In this document: piece after piece, positions 48,643 to 57,583 of the stretch
Numbering within the stretch: position 1 is the stretch's first letter
How the letters are laid out: each line of letters begins with the position of its first letter
DNA from: Actinokineospora alba
GTDB taxonomy: Bacteria; Actinomycetota; Actinomycetes; Mycobacteriales; Pseudonocardiaceae
DNA: 64,000 bases
Direction: 5' to 3'
Assembly: GCF_004362515.1 (NCBI RefSeq)
Contig: NZ_SNXU01000001.1
Span: 5,270,001 to 5,334,000 of the forward strand
Program-made: the position numbers and the translations under genes
Notes under the pieces: model-generated
Told to the model about the DNA's origin: nothing
Databases searched by the model: none
The model's input: the letters and a program-made list of their open reading frames with translations, nothing else

Positions 48643-50055
48643 TCAGAATCGACCAAAGTACTTCACGGTCGACGCGTCCGCCTTGAGGGTGCGGTTGATC
48701 AGGTCGATCTCGATCCGGCCCGCCACCCCGGCTTGTGGTGCCGCGCCGCCCGGCCAGGTCGGCTGGGCTTGCCAGTCCAGCAGAACGCGCGGGTACTGCG
48801 AGCCGACCACGTTGCCCGCTCTCGACTCCAGCACCAGGTTGACGGTGAACCCCGTCGCGTCGGCGGGCACGTCGACCCGGCAATCCGCGACACCGGCGAA
48901 CGGGACGAACCCGCGCGCGCCGATCATCAGTCGCAGCTGGTTCTCGGGCTCGAGGTCGTGCTCTCCGATCTTGACGACCTTGTAGCCGCGGAACTTGCAC
49001 ATGATTCCGATGTCGAATTTCTCCCGTTTCCTGGGGAGGAAGCCGATGACCCGATTGCGGTGGAGAACGCGGATCCGTCCTTTGCCCCGGCGGTAGGTTC
49101 GACGTCGATGGAGCCCAGGGGCGATCTCCTCGTCCAGCTGCGCCACAAAAGGAAGAACGGACAGCTCGCCTTCGGGATCGTCGCGCTCGGTGTCGCGCAG
49201 GCCTTCCCGCTTCCGGTCGACGCCCGGGTTCTGGTCGAGGCGCGGGCGCTGTCCATGTTGGCGCTGGGCGGCGAGCATCCGCGGCAGTCGCTCCATCTCG
49301 CTGTCGGCCAGCATGACGCCGGCCCACTGCGGGTCATCGAATTTGGTGTTGAAGGTATCGTTGACCAACAGGCCGGTGATCTGATCCGGGAATGAGAACT
49401 GCGGGAACGCGCCGGTGGCCACGTGCACGGGCAGCGGAATCGCGCTGACGTCTATAGTGCGGGCCACGAAGCCTCTGCATTTCGTCCGGCTGGACAGGAT
49501 GAAGGCTTTCAGCGGCATTTCTCGGCGTAAACGTTCGCGAAGGTCGCCGAGGTCGGCGAGTGTGACTCTTTCGACGTCGAGCCCCTGGGGTGGGCGGGCC
49601 TTCGTGGTCAGCTCTTTGACGACAAAGGTGTCTGATTCAGATTCGGTTTCGTCGTCTCCTTTGATGACGAAACCGCCGTCTTCGGATTCCGATTCCGATT
49701 CCTCGTCGACCTGGACGATGGCACTACCTGGGCCGGCTTCGCGGTCGTACGATACGGGATGGCCGTCTTTTTCCTTTCCTTTGGTTTGCTGTCGCTCCTC
49801 ACTCCGTTTCAGCAAGGTGTCCAGTGCGGTCCAGGCCAGGCTCGGCGGAAAGTGCGCCGGAGTGGAATCCTGATCCCCGAGGCGTTCGTTGAGCACCGCC
49901 AGGAGCTCACTGTGTATCCCCGCGCCCCATTTGTGGTCCAGGTTCGCGACAGCGGTGAGGGTCACGCCATCGGCCACCTGGCTCCTCCACTGCTGCAGAA
50001 GTGCCTGGGCGTCCAAGAGCAGCATGTTGCGATCGATCTTCTCCTGGGACTGCAT
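48643..50055 (-). CDS. Unknown protein at the 3' end of the eCIS operon (470 aa), possible cargo
   Basis: ATG follows GGAGG by eight bases, and that site overlaps the previous stop region. An N-terminal ~60-residue helical segment is followed by a highly acidic low-complexity stretch with repeated Ser-Glu dipeptides (ESESESEDGG, DETESESD; ~115-145), then a ~300-residue region with short hydrophobic strands. No signal peptide or known domain. Acidic Ser-Glu regions can be flexible linkers. In eCIS operons, genes downstream of the structural set often encode effectors; this is a positional inference only. Confidence 0.7.
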   Translation of the reverse strand: MQSQEKIDRNMLLLDAQALLQQWRSQVADGVTLTAVANLDHKWGAGIHSELLAVLNERLGDQDSTPAHFPPSLAWTALDTLLKRSEERQQTKGKEKDGHPVSYDREAGPGSAIVQVDEESESESEDGGFVIKGDDETESESDTFVVKELTTKARPPQGLDVERVTLADLGDLRERLRREMPLKAFILSSRTKCRGFVARTIDVSAIPLPVHVATGAFPQFSFPDQITGLLVNDTFNTKFDDPQWAGVMLADSEMERLPRMLAAQRQHGQRPRLDQNPGVDRKREGLRDTERDDPEGELSVLPFVAQLDEEIAPGLHRRRTYRRGKGRIRVLHRNRVIGFLPRKREKFDIGIMCKFRGYKVVKIGEHDLEPENQLRLMIGARGFVPFAGVADCRVDVPADATGFTVNLVLESRAGNVVGSQYPRVLLDWQAQPTWPGGAAPQAGVAGRIEIDLINRTLKADASTVKYFGRF

Positions 50056-50059
50056 GGTC

Positions 50060-51022
50060 TTACCTCCTTGATCGCCCGGTCATCCGCCGGAACAGCCTCG
50101 CCACGCCGGTTTTCCTCGGCTGCTCGGGTTCACCTTCCGGGCTTCCCTCGCGCGGCACGGCGTGGGCGGCGTCGCGTGCCTGCCCGCTCTTGAATCGAGT
50201 CTTGCGGCCACGCTTGTCCTGCACGCTTTCCGGGAAGATCCGCGCCTGGGCTCCCTCCGGCTCCCGGCGGGTCGAGACGATCTCGCGTGCGGGCAGTTCG
50301 GGAAAGGGGGCGGGGACCACGAGGGGGTGGATCTTGAAGTATTTTCGGGAGTCCGCACCGACCGGGGTCAGCACGCCGCCATCGGTGAGCAGAAAGCGCC
50401 CGCTCTTGGCCTTGCTGAGCGCGAGCGGCATGCCGCCCGGAGCGAGCCCGCTCGAGGTGGCTGTCCAAGTGAACTCGAGAACACCACTGCGTCTGAGTGA
50501 GACCTGCCAGTTGAATACGGTGAGATCGTTGAACTTGCTGAATGGGAACGTTTTCATACCGGGATTGTCACCGATCCCGAGGCTGACATGCGCGAAGCCG
50601 TAGATCGGTTTCCCGTCGCGGTCCACCGCGGGCTCCACAATTTCGTCCCAGGAGGTCGGGGAAAGCCGGTCCTTGTAGACCGCGACGTACGGCGCGACTG
50701 ATCCCGTCAACCGTAGATCCAGGCGATGGCGAACGCGCCGGACGCCTGCTACCCGGCAATGCCGCGTGTACTCGAGCCGGGTCGTGAACGGTTGGGCATC
50801 CAGATCCCGCAATCTGAATTCGACCATGTGCCCGTCTTTTTCGTCATCCGGCAGCGTGGTGCGAATCTCGGACAGCTCCGTGAGGTGGAACCTGTTGTAC
50901 TGAGCTTGAGCGATCGCAAACTTTTCACTGATTGTCATGGCGGTGTTGACGATATTGAGGCCGGCGTTCAGGGTGACCGGCACTGCCGTGATCAAGGTGG
51001 TCGGGTCAAAAGGGGCAGCCAT
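50060..51022 (-). CDS. Unknown protein of the eCIS operon (320 aa)
   Basis: Starts MAAPFDPTTLITAVPVTLN, a mildly hydrophobic helix without signal cleavage site. The central 50-210 residues look like a beta-rich domain (VEFRLRDLDAQPFTTRLEYTR, LRLTGSVAPYVAVYKDRL, FAHVSLGIGDNPG), and the C-terminal ~100 residues are basic and probably disordered (RKTRFKSGQARDAAHAV; RRMTGRSRR). A basic tail suits nucleic-acid or membrane contact. Only 4 bp separate it from the next gene. No homologue recognised. Confidence 0.7.
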   Translation of the reverse strand: MAAPFDPTTLITAVPVTLNAGLNIVNTAMTISEKFAIAQAQYNRFHLTELSEIRTTLPDDEKDGHMVEFRLRDLDAQPFTTRLEYTRHCRVAGVRRVRHRLDLRLTGSVAPYVAVYKDRLSPTSWDEIVEPAVDRDGKPIYGFAHVSLGIGDNPGMKTFPFSKFNDLTVFNWQVSLRRSGVLEFTWTATSSGLAPGGMPLALSKAKSGRFLLTDGGVLTPVGADSRKYFKIHPLVVPAPFPELPAREIVSTRREPEGAQARIFPESVQDKRGRKTRFKSGQARDAAHAVPREGSPEGEPEQPRKTGVARLFRRMTGRSRR

Positions 51023-51089
51023 CGCGCATCCCAGCTATTCTCGACAAATTCCTTCGGCCGTGGTCGTCGGGCATTCGAGTCCAGAATGG

Positions 51090-51905
51090 TCAGTCGTCGT
51101 CTTCGAAGGTGATGATGCCCGCGTCGACCGCTTCCTTGACCTTCGCCATCCCCGCCTCGTCGAGCGGCTCCTCGCTTTGGAAGAGGGCGAGAATCTCCTC
51201 GACGAACTTGGGATCGATCTCCTCGTCCTGAAGCTGGTTCGTCGCCTCCCATGCCTTCGCCCCGAGGTAGAACCTGCCGATCTCGTCCATCGACAGGACG
51301 GTGCCGTCCGGAGTGGACACACCCGTGGGGAAGTCGGTCTGGAACCGGGCCACGATCGCCTCGGGCCAGAGATCCTTGCCGAACCACGAGCCGATGGTCG
51401 CCGCGTCGGGCAGGCCGCCACCCTCACTCAGGTAGTAGCTGACGTAGCTGGCGAAATCCCTGGCGAACTCGGGCTGCTCGGCCGCCGGTGCCGCCACCCA
51501 GCCGATCTGCACCGGGTCCACTCCGAGGTGCGCGGCCAGCCCGACCAGGTCGGTGGTGTCCTGGTGCCAGGTCTCCAGCGCGGTGCGCGCCATGGTGCCC
51601 GCGTAGAGCCACTGTTCGTCGGTCAGCCGAAGCGGGTTGTTCCGGTCCATCTCCGCCGCGGCGTAGAGCACCCGCTGCACGATCGCGTTGGTGCCCCAGT
51701 CCGACCGGCCGAAGGTGGTGTCGAGCTGTCGGGTGAAGTCGGTCCAGGTGGCGCCGTCGTCCGCGCCCCGCTGGTGCAGCCCGGCAGCGGTGATCTTCAT
51801 CGCCTGCACCGCCCAGACGGTCGCGCTTTGCGCGTCGGACCACTCGTACCATGGCGATGCCATCCAACTGGGGTTGAAACCCGAAACCTCGATCAGCGTT
51901 TCCAT
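51090..51905 (-). CDS. Unknown protein of the eCIS operon (271 aa)
   Basis: ATG with AAAGGAA eight bases upstream. Helical and rich in Trp/Tyr in its first half (WMASPWYEWSDAQSATVWAV; WLYAGTMARTALETWHQD), acidic at the C-terminus (FEDDD), no signal peptide. A motif such as FYLGAKAWEATNQ stands out but is not assigned to a family. The 160-bp gap before it suggests a promoter or regulation of its own. It could be structural, an assembly factor or cargo. Confidence 0.7.
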   Translation of the reverse strand: METLIEVSGFNPSWMASPWYEWSDAQSATVWAVQAMKITAAGLHQRGADDGATWTDFTRQLDTTFGRSDWGTNAIVQRVLYAAAEMDRNNPLRLTDEQWLYAGTMARTALETWHQDTTDLVGLAAHLGVDPVQIGWVAAPAAEQPEFARDFASYVSYYLSEGGGLPDAATIGSWFGKDLWPEAIVARFQTDFPTGVSTPDGTVLSMDEIGRFYLGAKAWEATNQLQDEEIDPKFVEEILALFQSEEPLDEAGMAKVKEAVDAGIITFEDDD

Positions 51906-52065
51906 CGTTGTTCGTTCCTTTCAGGATCGGTTCGATGATCTTGAGTGGCCGTCGCCAATGTGGTCTGCCACCCAGAGTCTCCAGCGCCCGAGCGGGGCCA
52001 TCGAGGTAATTCGGTCCCAGTTGTTGGGGCCAAAGGATGTGCATCTCCGGGCATTTCCGAGTCGG

Positions 52066-52692
52066 TCAGATGAGACCTTCATGCAACGCGTAGGCCACCG
52101 CGTGCGACCGGTTGCGCAGTTGGAATCTCGTGGTGACGCCATGCAGCACGTTTTTCACGGTGCGTTCGGAGTAGTTGAGTTCGCCCGCGATCTCGCGGGT
52201 GCTCATCCCGCGGGAGACCAGTCGCAACATCTCGGTTTCCCGATCGGACAAGCCGACGACGTTGAGCCCCTGCGGCGCCAGGACGTCGTGCTGCAGACGG
52301 GACACGTGCTTGAGCAGCCTGCCCAGGACGTTGGCGGGCATGGTCGCCTCGCCCTCCGCGGCGACCCGGAGAAGCTGGACCAGCCGGGTCGCCGTCGCTT
52401 CGGCCCGTCCGGCGACGGCACACACGCCGAGTTCCACGGCGTGCATCAGCGTCATGTCCTGTTCCACACTGCTGATCAACACGAACTGCCTGCAACCGAG
52501 CGCTCGAACGTCCTTGATCAGGTCGATCGTCGCGTCGTCGAGCGCCGTCGCGGCGATGACACCCACGGTCCCGGAATCGACTTCCTCCGCGCTGACGACC
52601 GCCACTTCGGGGCATGTGTGCAAAGTGGCCGTGAGACCGGCTGCCGAGATCATGTCGAGGCTTCGAACATAAGTAGGAATACGTCTGGTCAT
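52066..52692 (-). CDS. LuxR-type regulator with a degenerate receiver domain, in the eCIS operon
   Basis: 208 residues; ATG after GGGGAGG. C-terminal LuxR HTH (~140-208: LSDRETEMLRLVSRGMSTREIAGELNYSERTVKN) is intact. The N-terminal ~120 residues look like a receiver but lack the phospho-accepting Asp: the strand after which DxxLP normally appears reads TVGVIAATALDD. It is therefore probably an atypical, phosphorylation-independent regulator of the operon, perhaps ligand-responsive. It sits between tail protein I and the unknown genes. Confidence 0.88.
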   Translation of the reverse strand: MTRRIPTYVRSLDMISAAGLTATLHTCPEVAVVSAEEVDSGTVGVIAATALDDATIDLIKDVRALGCRQFVLISSVEQDMTLMHAVELGVCAVAGRAEATATRLVQLLRVAAEGEATMPANVLGRLLKHVSRLQHDVLAPQGLNVVGLSDRETEMLRLVSRGMSTREIAGELNYSERTVKNVLHGVTTRFQLRNRSHAVAYALHEGLI

Positions 52693-52747
52693 CGGTCGTC
52701 CTCCCCGCTTGGCTGCTGGTACGAAAGCAGTCTGCGGAGCGTCCTTA

Positions 52748-53323
52748 TCAGGCACCTATCGGCTGCACTGTTGCCTTATCGTGCAGCTGGGCCACGAGCT
52801 CGACCTGATGCAGGACATGGGCGGGCTTCGCCTCGGCCACCAGCTTCTCGACGGTCGAGACATCGACCGAACCGGACCGCGGTGGGCAAACGCGGACCGT
52901 CAGCCGCTGTTGGTCGCTGCCCGGCAGCGCGCCGCCCGGCGTGGTGGACACCGCGACGCCGCCCGAGTCGACGACGTCTATCCGCCCACCTGTGGCAGCC
53001 TCAAGGTATGCCCGCAATCCACGTGCGGTGCCCCTGGCCCGGTGTAAGTCGACCGCGTGGGCCACCGTTGCGCGCCGGTGCTCCATCAACCAGTTCTCGT
53101 CGAGCGTCACGCCGACCCACCCGGCGAGCCAGTCGAGGAAGTCCGGTGGCGCCAGGGCCGGATCGACGTAGCACCACAGGCAGTCGAGGGTGGCGATCAC
53201 AGGCGTCAGCACCTCGTCCAACGCGGCCGTGATCCGCATCGCGACGGCGTCTTCCTGCAGCACGGGGGGCAGCAGGGTGCCCAGTGGATACGGAGTGCCG
53301 AGTCCTGGTGCCGCTGCCCGCAT
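52748..53323 (-). CDS. Phage tail protein I (gpI)-like baseplate/wedge protein
   Basis: 191 residues; ATG 53323 follows AAGGAGAAACG. The gpI/TIGR02242 pattern is present: LPPVLQEDAVAMRITAALDEVL, the DPALAPPDFLDWLAGWVGVTLDENW motif (~60-85), HRRATVAHAVDLHRARGTARGLR and the C-terminal PAHVLHQVELV. Wedge component connecting baseplate and tail fibers in contractile tails. Upstream, the CisA-like gene ends 41 bp before its start. Confidence 0.87.
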   Translation of the reverse strand: MRAAAPGLGTPYPLGTLLPPVLQEDAVAMRITAALDEVLTPVIATLDCLWCYVDPALAPPDFLDWLAGWVGVTLDENWLMEHRRATVAHAVDLHRARGTARGLRAYLEAATGGRIDVVDSGGVAVSTTPGGALPGSDQQRLTVRVCPPRSGSVDVSTVEKLVAEAKPAHVLHQVELVAQLHDKATVQPIGA

Positions 53324-53364
53324 CGTTTCTCCTTCTGTAGTAGGCGTGGTCCGCACTCCCGCAG

Positions 53365-55218
53365 TCAGCCGATGCCGAAGAGCTCGATCTCCGTGATGGC
53401 CACCGCGCTCGCGCCCGCCGCCTGGTGAACGTCCAACACCTCGATGGTGAGGGTTTTCGCGCCGAGCCCGGCTTGCAGTTCGATCTCCTGCGGTTGCGGG
53501 GTGTCCTGCACGGCGACCGACTCGTTCCGTTCGTTCGAATACGCCAGGTGCAGCCGCGCGGGCCGATGGTGGGTCGCGAAGTCGGCGCCCCCGCCCGCGG
53601 TGATGATCAGCTTGCGCAAGGCAACCGTCTTGCCGAGGTCGATCGTGAGCTTCGGCCGGTCGCCCGTGGCCCACGGTGCGGCCCAGTAGGTGTTGGTCGC
53701 CAGGTCGAAGGCCGAGGTCGCCTGATGGGTGTCCAATGCCCCGTTGGCCTCGGTGACAGCGGGCCGCACGGGAGAGTCAGGACTCGGGAGCGCCTCGGTC
53801 ACCGTGTTCCTGAGCGACTGGACTTGACTCATCACATAGGTGCGGAAAGGCGGGTAGACGCCGAACAGGACACCGCTCAACACCAGTGCCACGGCGGCGA
53901 CTCCCCGCACCTTCCGGAACAGTCCGCGGAGGTTGACCCTCGAACGGGTGCCCCCGGCCCCCCGGTTCCTCGGTCGCGTACCTGCCTTCTTGACCTTCGT
54001 GCGGGATCGGAAGACGCGCCGCCACCACGGCGGCTTGACCACCTCAGCCCGCAGGAGGGACTCCCCGCACCGGTGGCAGAACTTGCGCGGCGGGCGGTTG
54101 CCCTCGCCACACTCGCCGCACACCAGGTCGCCCGGCATGAGCTTGCGGGTCGGGCCCTGCTTGCGCACTGGCGCGACTCGTCGCTGCGCGGCCTGCGGAA
54201 GCATCTCGTCCAGCCGGGTCTGGGCGTCCGACGCCGCGGCCTTTCCGACGACTGGCGCGGCCAACGCGCCGACTTCGGTGTCGATCGGGCCAGGGCGCAA
54301 CTCACCTGGACCGGGGCTCACCTCGTCGACGTCCAGCTTGTCGAGCCAATCGTCATCGGTCGAGTCATCGGTCGAGTCATCGGTCGGGTTTTCGGCATCG
54401 TCCGCCGCACCGGGAAAGCCGATGCCACCAGGAGGGCGGCTCGGTGGATCCGGTGGTCGCAGAACATCGGGTACACCGGTCGTTCGAGGCAGTTCGTCCA
54501 CTTCGGATGGTTCAGCGAGGCTGGGCGGTTTTCCGAGGCCGCGTGGTGGTCCGCCTGCCTCGGGGGGTCCGAGAAGGCCAGGTGGACGGCCGAGGGTCGG
54601 TGGCCCACCCGCGCCGGGTGGCCCCCCGAGGCTGGGCGGTCCGCCGAGACCGGGTGGTTTACCGAGCCCGGGTGGTTTACCAGGGCTGGGGGGTCCGCCG
54701 AGACCGGGTGGTTTACCGAGCCCGGGTGGTCCACCAGGGCCGGGGGGTCCGCCGAGACCGGGTGGTTTACCGAGCCCAGGTGGTCCACCAAGGCCGGGGG
54801 GTCCGCCGAGACCGGGTGGTTTACCGAGCCCAGGTGGTCCACCAAGGCCGGGGGGTCCGCCGAGACCGGGTGGCTTGCCGAGCCCAGGCGGGCCTCCGAG
54901 GCCGCCGCCGAACCCGCCAAAGCCGGGACCCGCCATCGCGCCGCCGTCCTTGGCCATGACAGTCGGGCCCGCGAGCACCGTTCGGACCGAGTTCTGCACT
55001 CGTTGGATGAAGCCCGCGCGCGGCGAGGCGGCCTCTTCGTCGGCCTCCGCGACCAACTCGGGGGAGACCGTGGTCTCCACCTTCTCACCGGACCACTCCA
55101 GGAAACTTCCGCAGGACCCGCAGAACGCATCGTTGTCCTTGTTGCGGAACCCGCAGTCCTCGCAGATCATCATCGCCACTCGCCGCCTCTCACCACCGGC
55201 CCCCGCGCGGTCCGTCAT
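53365..55218 (-). CDS. Zinc-ribbon / Gly-Pro repeat / transmembrane / glycan-binding-like protein, CisA-like architecture
   Basis: 617 residues starting by ATGA overlap with the gpJ-like gene. Order: zinc ribbon (~residues 19-37; CEDCGFRNKDNDAFCGSC), ~120 residues of an 18-residue repeat with GGPPGLGKPPGL (~95-220), an acidic Pro-rich region, a second ribbon (~375-392; CGECGEGNRPPRKFCHRC), a basic stretch, one membrane helix (GVAAVALVLSGVLFGVY, ~450-466), and a C-terminal ~130-residue beta-sandwich of NADase-type glycan-binding/discoidin appearance (~485-617). The topology matches, as remembered, the membrane protein CisA needed for CIS-mediated cell death in Streptomyces. It could anchor or trigger the particle at the membrane. 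Alternative: unrelated zinc-ribbon membrane protein. Confidence 0.75.
   Translation of the reverse strand: MTDRAGAGGERRRVAMMICEDCGFRNKDNDAFCGSCGSFLEWSGEKVETTVSPELVAEADEEAASPRAGFIQRVQNSVRTVLAGPTVMAKDGGAMAGPGFGGFGGGLGGPPGLGKPPGLGGPPGLGGPPGLGKPPGLGGPPGLGGPPGLGKPPGLGGPPGPGGPPGLGKPPGLGGPPSPGKPPGLGKPPGLGGPPSLGGPPGAGGPPTLGRPPGLLGPPEAGGPPRGLGKPPSLAEPSEVDELPRTTGVPDVLRPPDPPSRPPGGIGFPGAADDAENPTDDSTDDSTDDDWLDKLDVDEVSPGPGELRPGPIDTEVGALAAPVVGKAAASDAQTRLDEMLPQAAQRRVAPVRKQGPTRKLMPGDLVCGECGEGNRPPRKFCHRCGESLLRAEVVKPPWWRRVFRSRTKVKKAGTRPRNRGAGGTRSRVNLRGLFRKVRGVAAVALVLSGVLFGVYPPFRTYVMSQVQSLRNTVTEALPSPDSPVRPAVTEANGALDTHQATSAFDLATNTYWAAPWATGDRPKLTIDLGKTVALRKLIITAGGGADFATHHRPARLHLAYSNERNESVAVQDTPQPQEIELQAGLGAKTLTIEVLDVHQAAGASAVAITEIELFGIG
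54639..54906. repeat. 54-bp tandem repeat inside the CisA-like gene
   Basis: The segment beginning GTCCGCCG recurs at 54639, 54693, 54747, 54801 and 54855, exactly 54 bp apart, encoding an 18-residue Gly-Pro-Leu repeat in frame. Copy number may vary between strains, changing linker length without shifting the frame. Confidence 0.9.
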
Positions 55219-57170
55219 CGCCCTTCAACCCGGACCTTGTGTTCGAAGGAAAAGATCAAGCTGTTGGGCTCGACGTCGACCCGACCGGTCTCCGCACCAC
55301 GCTCACCGGTCACCGGATTCGCGGTGAACAGCCGGACATCCTCGACCAGCTCCAAGCCGCGCACGTGCTGCAGGACGGCGTAGACGTCGCCCGACAGCAC
55401 CGGGCGGCCGAACGGCCATCCCGTTCCGTCCGGCCCGCCACCCGGCAGGGGATCGAGGAACCGGTAGAGAGCCGCCGTCGCCTCCTCCCGCACCCGGTCC
55501 ACCGCGACCCGCGGCCGGGCGATCAGCCGCGCCACCACCGTCACCCCCCGGTAGCGGGGCGGCTCCACCAGGACGCGGGTTCCGATAAGCCGGACTTCGT
55601 CGAGGCGACTGGCGATCCGATCGAGAACGGCGGTCGTGGGCACCAGATCGGCGAACCGGATGCGATCGTCAGTGCGTGCGGCGGCGGGCACCACCAGCAC
55701 TTTGACCGCGCCCGCCGCGACATCGGCCTCGCCCGCGGTGAGGCAGCGCACCCGCGCCAGCTCCGGCGCGGCATCGCGGGCGAACACCTCGTAGTCCTCG
55801 GCGGTCACCGCGCGATCGCGGGTCCGCAACAGCAGCGGCCCGCGGCTCTTCGCCTCATCCAGGGTCTCACCGTCGACACCGCCCTGCGCGGGAGCCAGGT
55901 TCTCCACGGCGGCGACAAAGGGAATCGAGGACTTCAGGGTCTGGATCTCTCCGGTGCCGACGTTGCCCCGGGCGCCGCCACCGATCGCGTACTCCCGGAT
56001 TCGGACGATGGCACCCTTCGGCGGTACGGCGCCGTGATGCGACACGCCGCCGTCTGGATTGCGCACGACCGGGCCGAACAGGACCTCACCGGCGAACGAG
56101 TCGAGCACGACATGGCGGTCGGTGGGCCCGCTCATGGCGAAGTTGTCGACCGCGCGCCACTGGGTCCAGCCATCGTCCCCGCTCACCTCGACGACCGCAT
56201 CCACCACGCCTGCCAACGCGGGCCTGGCTGACAACGACAACACTTGTCCCGCCACCCCTTCAGCCTCACCGAGCACCTCGTTCACGACGATCTCGGCGTT
56301 GATCGCCTCGCCGGTTCCGCCCACCGTGCACGCGGAAAGCCCTTCGACCGAAGGGGAGGCACTGTAGGACGGCTGACCTTCCAGCGGCGGTACCACTCTC
56401 GCCCGCAGCCACCCGGCTCGGTCCTCGTCCACCACGCTGATTCTGTGCTCGGCCGGGAGGTGCACGATGATCGAGCCGGAGGCGTTCAGGCCCCCGGTTT
56501 CGTCCAGCGTCACCAGGCACTCGGTCCACTGGGTGCCCGTCCAGGCCTCCCACACCAGCGGCGGGTGCTTCGGATTGACGCCGACGCCCTTGGCCGCCCC
56601 GGTGAAGTCGAGTCGCACCGCGCAGTTCGGGACGGCCTCGCTCAGCCCCAGGAGAAGAACGTCGCCGACGCCGGGTTCGTCGCCGAACGCGCCGAAGGCG
56701 ACGTTGGTCTCCATCCGCTGGGTGCGGTTCACCGTTTCCTGCCCGCCCGCTTCCTGGGTCCGGACGAACCGCAGCTCGCACGGTCGGATGTCCAGGTCGT
56801 CGCGAAGTGCGAACACGATCGCCTCGTCGTTCTCCGTGCGGACGGTCCCGACCTGGGTGCCCGCGGGGATCGACAGGGAGGTCTGCGCGGGTGTCGACAG
56901 CCAGAAGGTGACCGGTGCGCGCGCCGGGGTCGGCGGGAGGATGCGCAACCCGAGCAGATCGAGGAACTTCACATAGTGCCGGTCGGGAATCCGGTTGAGG
57001 CGGTACAGCAACTGGTCGGTCATGTAGGCGAAGGTCTCGATCAGCGTGACCCCGGGGTCGGACACGTTGTGGTCCGTCCACTCCGGACAGCGCCGCATCA
57101 CCATCCGCTTGGCCTCGTCGACGAGGTCCTGGAAGCTGCGGTCATCGAGGTTGGGAGTCGGGAGCGCCAT
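55215..57170 (-). CDS. Baseplate J / gp6-like putative baseplate assembly protein
   Basis: 651 residues. N-terminal DLVDEAKRMVMRRCPEWTDHNVSDPGVTLIETFAYMTDQLLYRLNRIPDR is the hallmark of putative baseplate assembly proteins; the C-terminal half has GNVGTGEIQTL, VDGETLDEAKSRGPLLLRTRDRAVTAEDYE (~455) and RYRGVTVVARL of the gpJ/gp47 fold. It forms the baseplate wedges that connect to the sheath. Start codon shares one base with the gp25-like stop codon. Confidence 0.9.
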   Translation of the reverse strand: MALPTPNLDDRSFQDLVDEAKRMVMRRCPEWTDHNVSDPGVTLIETFAYMTDQLLYRLNRIPDRHYVKFLDLLGLRILPPTPARAPVTFWLSTPAQTSLSIPAGTQVGTVRTENDEAIVFALRDDLDIRPCELRFVRTQEAGGQETVNRTQRMETNVAFGAFGDEPGVGDVLLLGLSEAVPNCAVRLDFTGAAKGVGVNPKHPPLVWEAWTGTQWTECLVTLDETGGLNASGSIIVHLPAEHRISVVDEDRAGWLRARVVPPLEGQPSYSASPSVEGLSACTVGGTGEAINAEIVVNEVLGEAEGVAGQVLSLSARPALAGVVDAVVEVSGDDGWTQWRAVDNFAMSGPTDRHVVLDSFAGEVLFGPVVRNPDGGVSHHGAVPPKGAIVRIREYAIGGGARGNVGTGEIQTLKSSIPFVAAVENLAPAQGGVDGETLDEAKSRGPLLLRTRDRAVTAEDYEVFARDAAPELARVRCLTAGEADVAAGAVKVLVVPAAARTDDRIRFADLVPTTAVLDRIASRLDEVRLIGTRVLVEPPRYRGVTVVARLIARPRVAVDRVREEATAALYRFLDPLPGGGPDGTGWPFGRPVLSGDVYAVLQHVRGLELVEDVRLFTANPVTGERGAETGRVDVEPNSLIFSFEHKVRVEGR

Positions 57171-57574
57171 CAGTCCTCCTCGTGCTCAGGGATGGTGTAG
57201 AAGGGGAAGACCAAGTTCCGGTGGTCGTTCGTCGCCTTCACCACATACTGGATATCGATGTAGAGCAGGCTCGCGCTGTCCTCGTCCGGATACACGTCCA
57301 CGCCCTCGATGTCGACCCGCGGCTCCCAGAAGTCCAAGGCGCGTCGCACTTCCTCCGACAGTGCGGCGGCGTTGTCCAGGGTCGCCCCGCGAAAGACATA
57401 GTCGCGCAGGCGCGCGCCGAAGTTCGCCCGCATGGGCCGTTCGCCGGGGTAGGTGGTGAGGATCAGCCGCATGGACTGCTCGATCTTGCGGGTTCCATTG
57501 GCCAGCGCGACTCCGCGGCTCGCGGTGAAATCGAGCGGAAAGGTCCATCCCGCGCCGGTGAAGTCGGTGGTCAC
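57170..57574 (-). CDS. GPW/gp25-like baseplate protein
   Basis: 134 residues from GTG with GGAG six bases upstream. Matches gp25 in length and pattern: ANGTRKIEQSMRLILTTYPGERPMRANFGARLRDYVF, then LSEEVRRALDFWEPRVDIEGVDV. gp25 nucleates sheath polymerisation and has lysozyme-like ancestry. Overlaps the gpJ-like gene by one base; stands 10 bp after the VgrG-like gene. Confidence 0.92.
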   Translation of the reverse strand: MTTDFTGAGWTFPLDFTASRGVALANGTRKIEQSMRLILTTYPGERPMRANFGARLRDYVFRGATLDNAAALSEEVRRALDFWEPRVDIEGVDVYPDEDSASLLYIDIQYVVKATNDHRNLVFPFYTIPEHEED

Positions 57575-57583
57575 GTCGTTCTC

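Noticed and set aside
52066..52692. Canonical two-component response regulator
   Set aside because: The receiver Asp is absent and no histidine kinase is nearby.
54639..54906. Regular 54-bp repeats as a CRISPR array
   Set aside because: No unique spacers; units are contiguous and encode an in-frame 18-residue repeat of the CisA-like protein.
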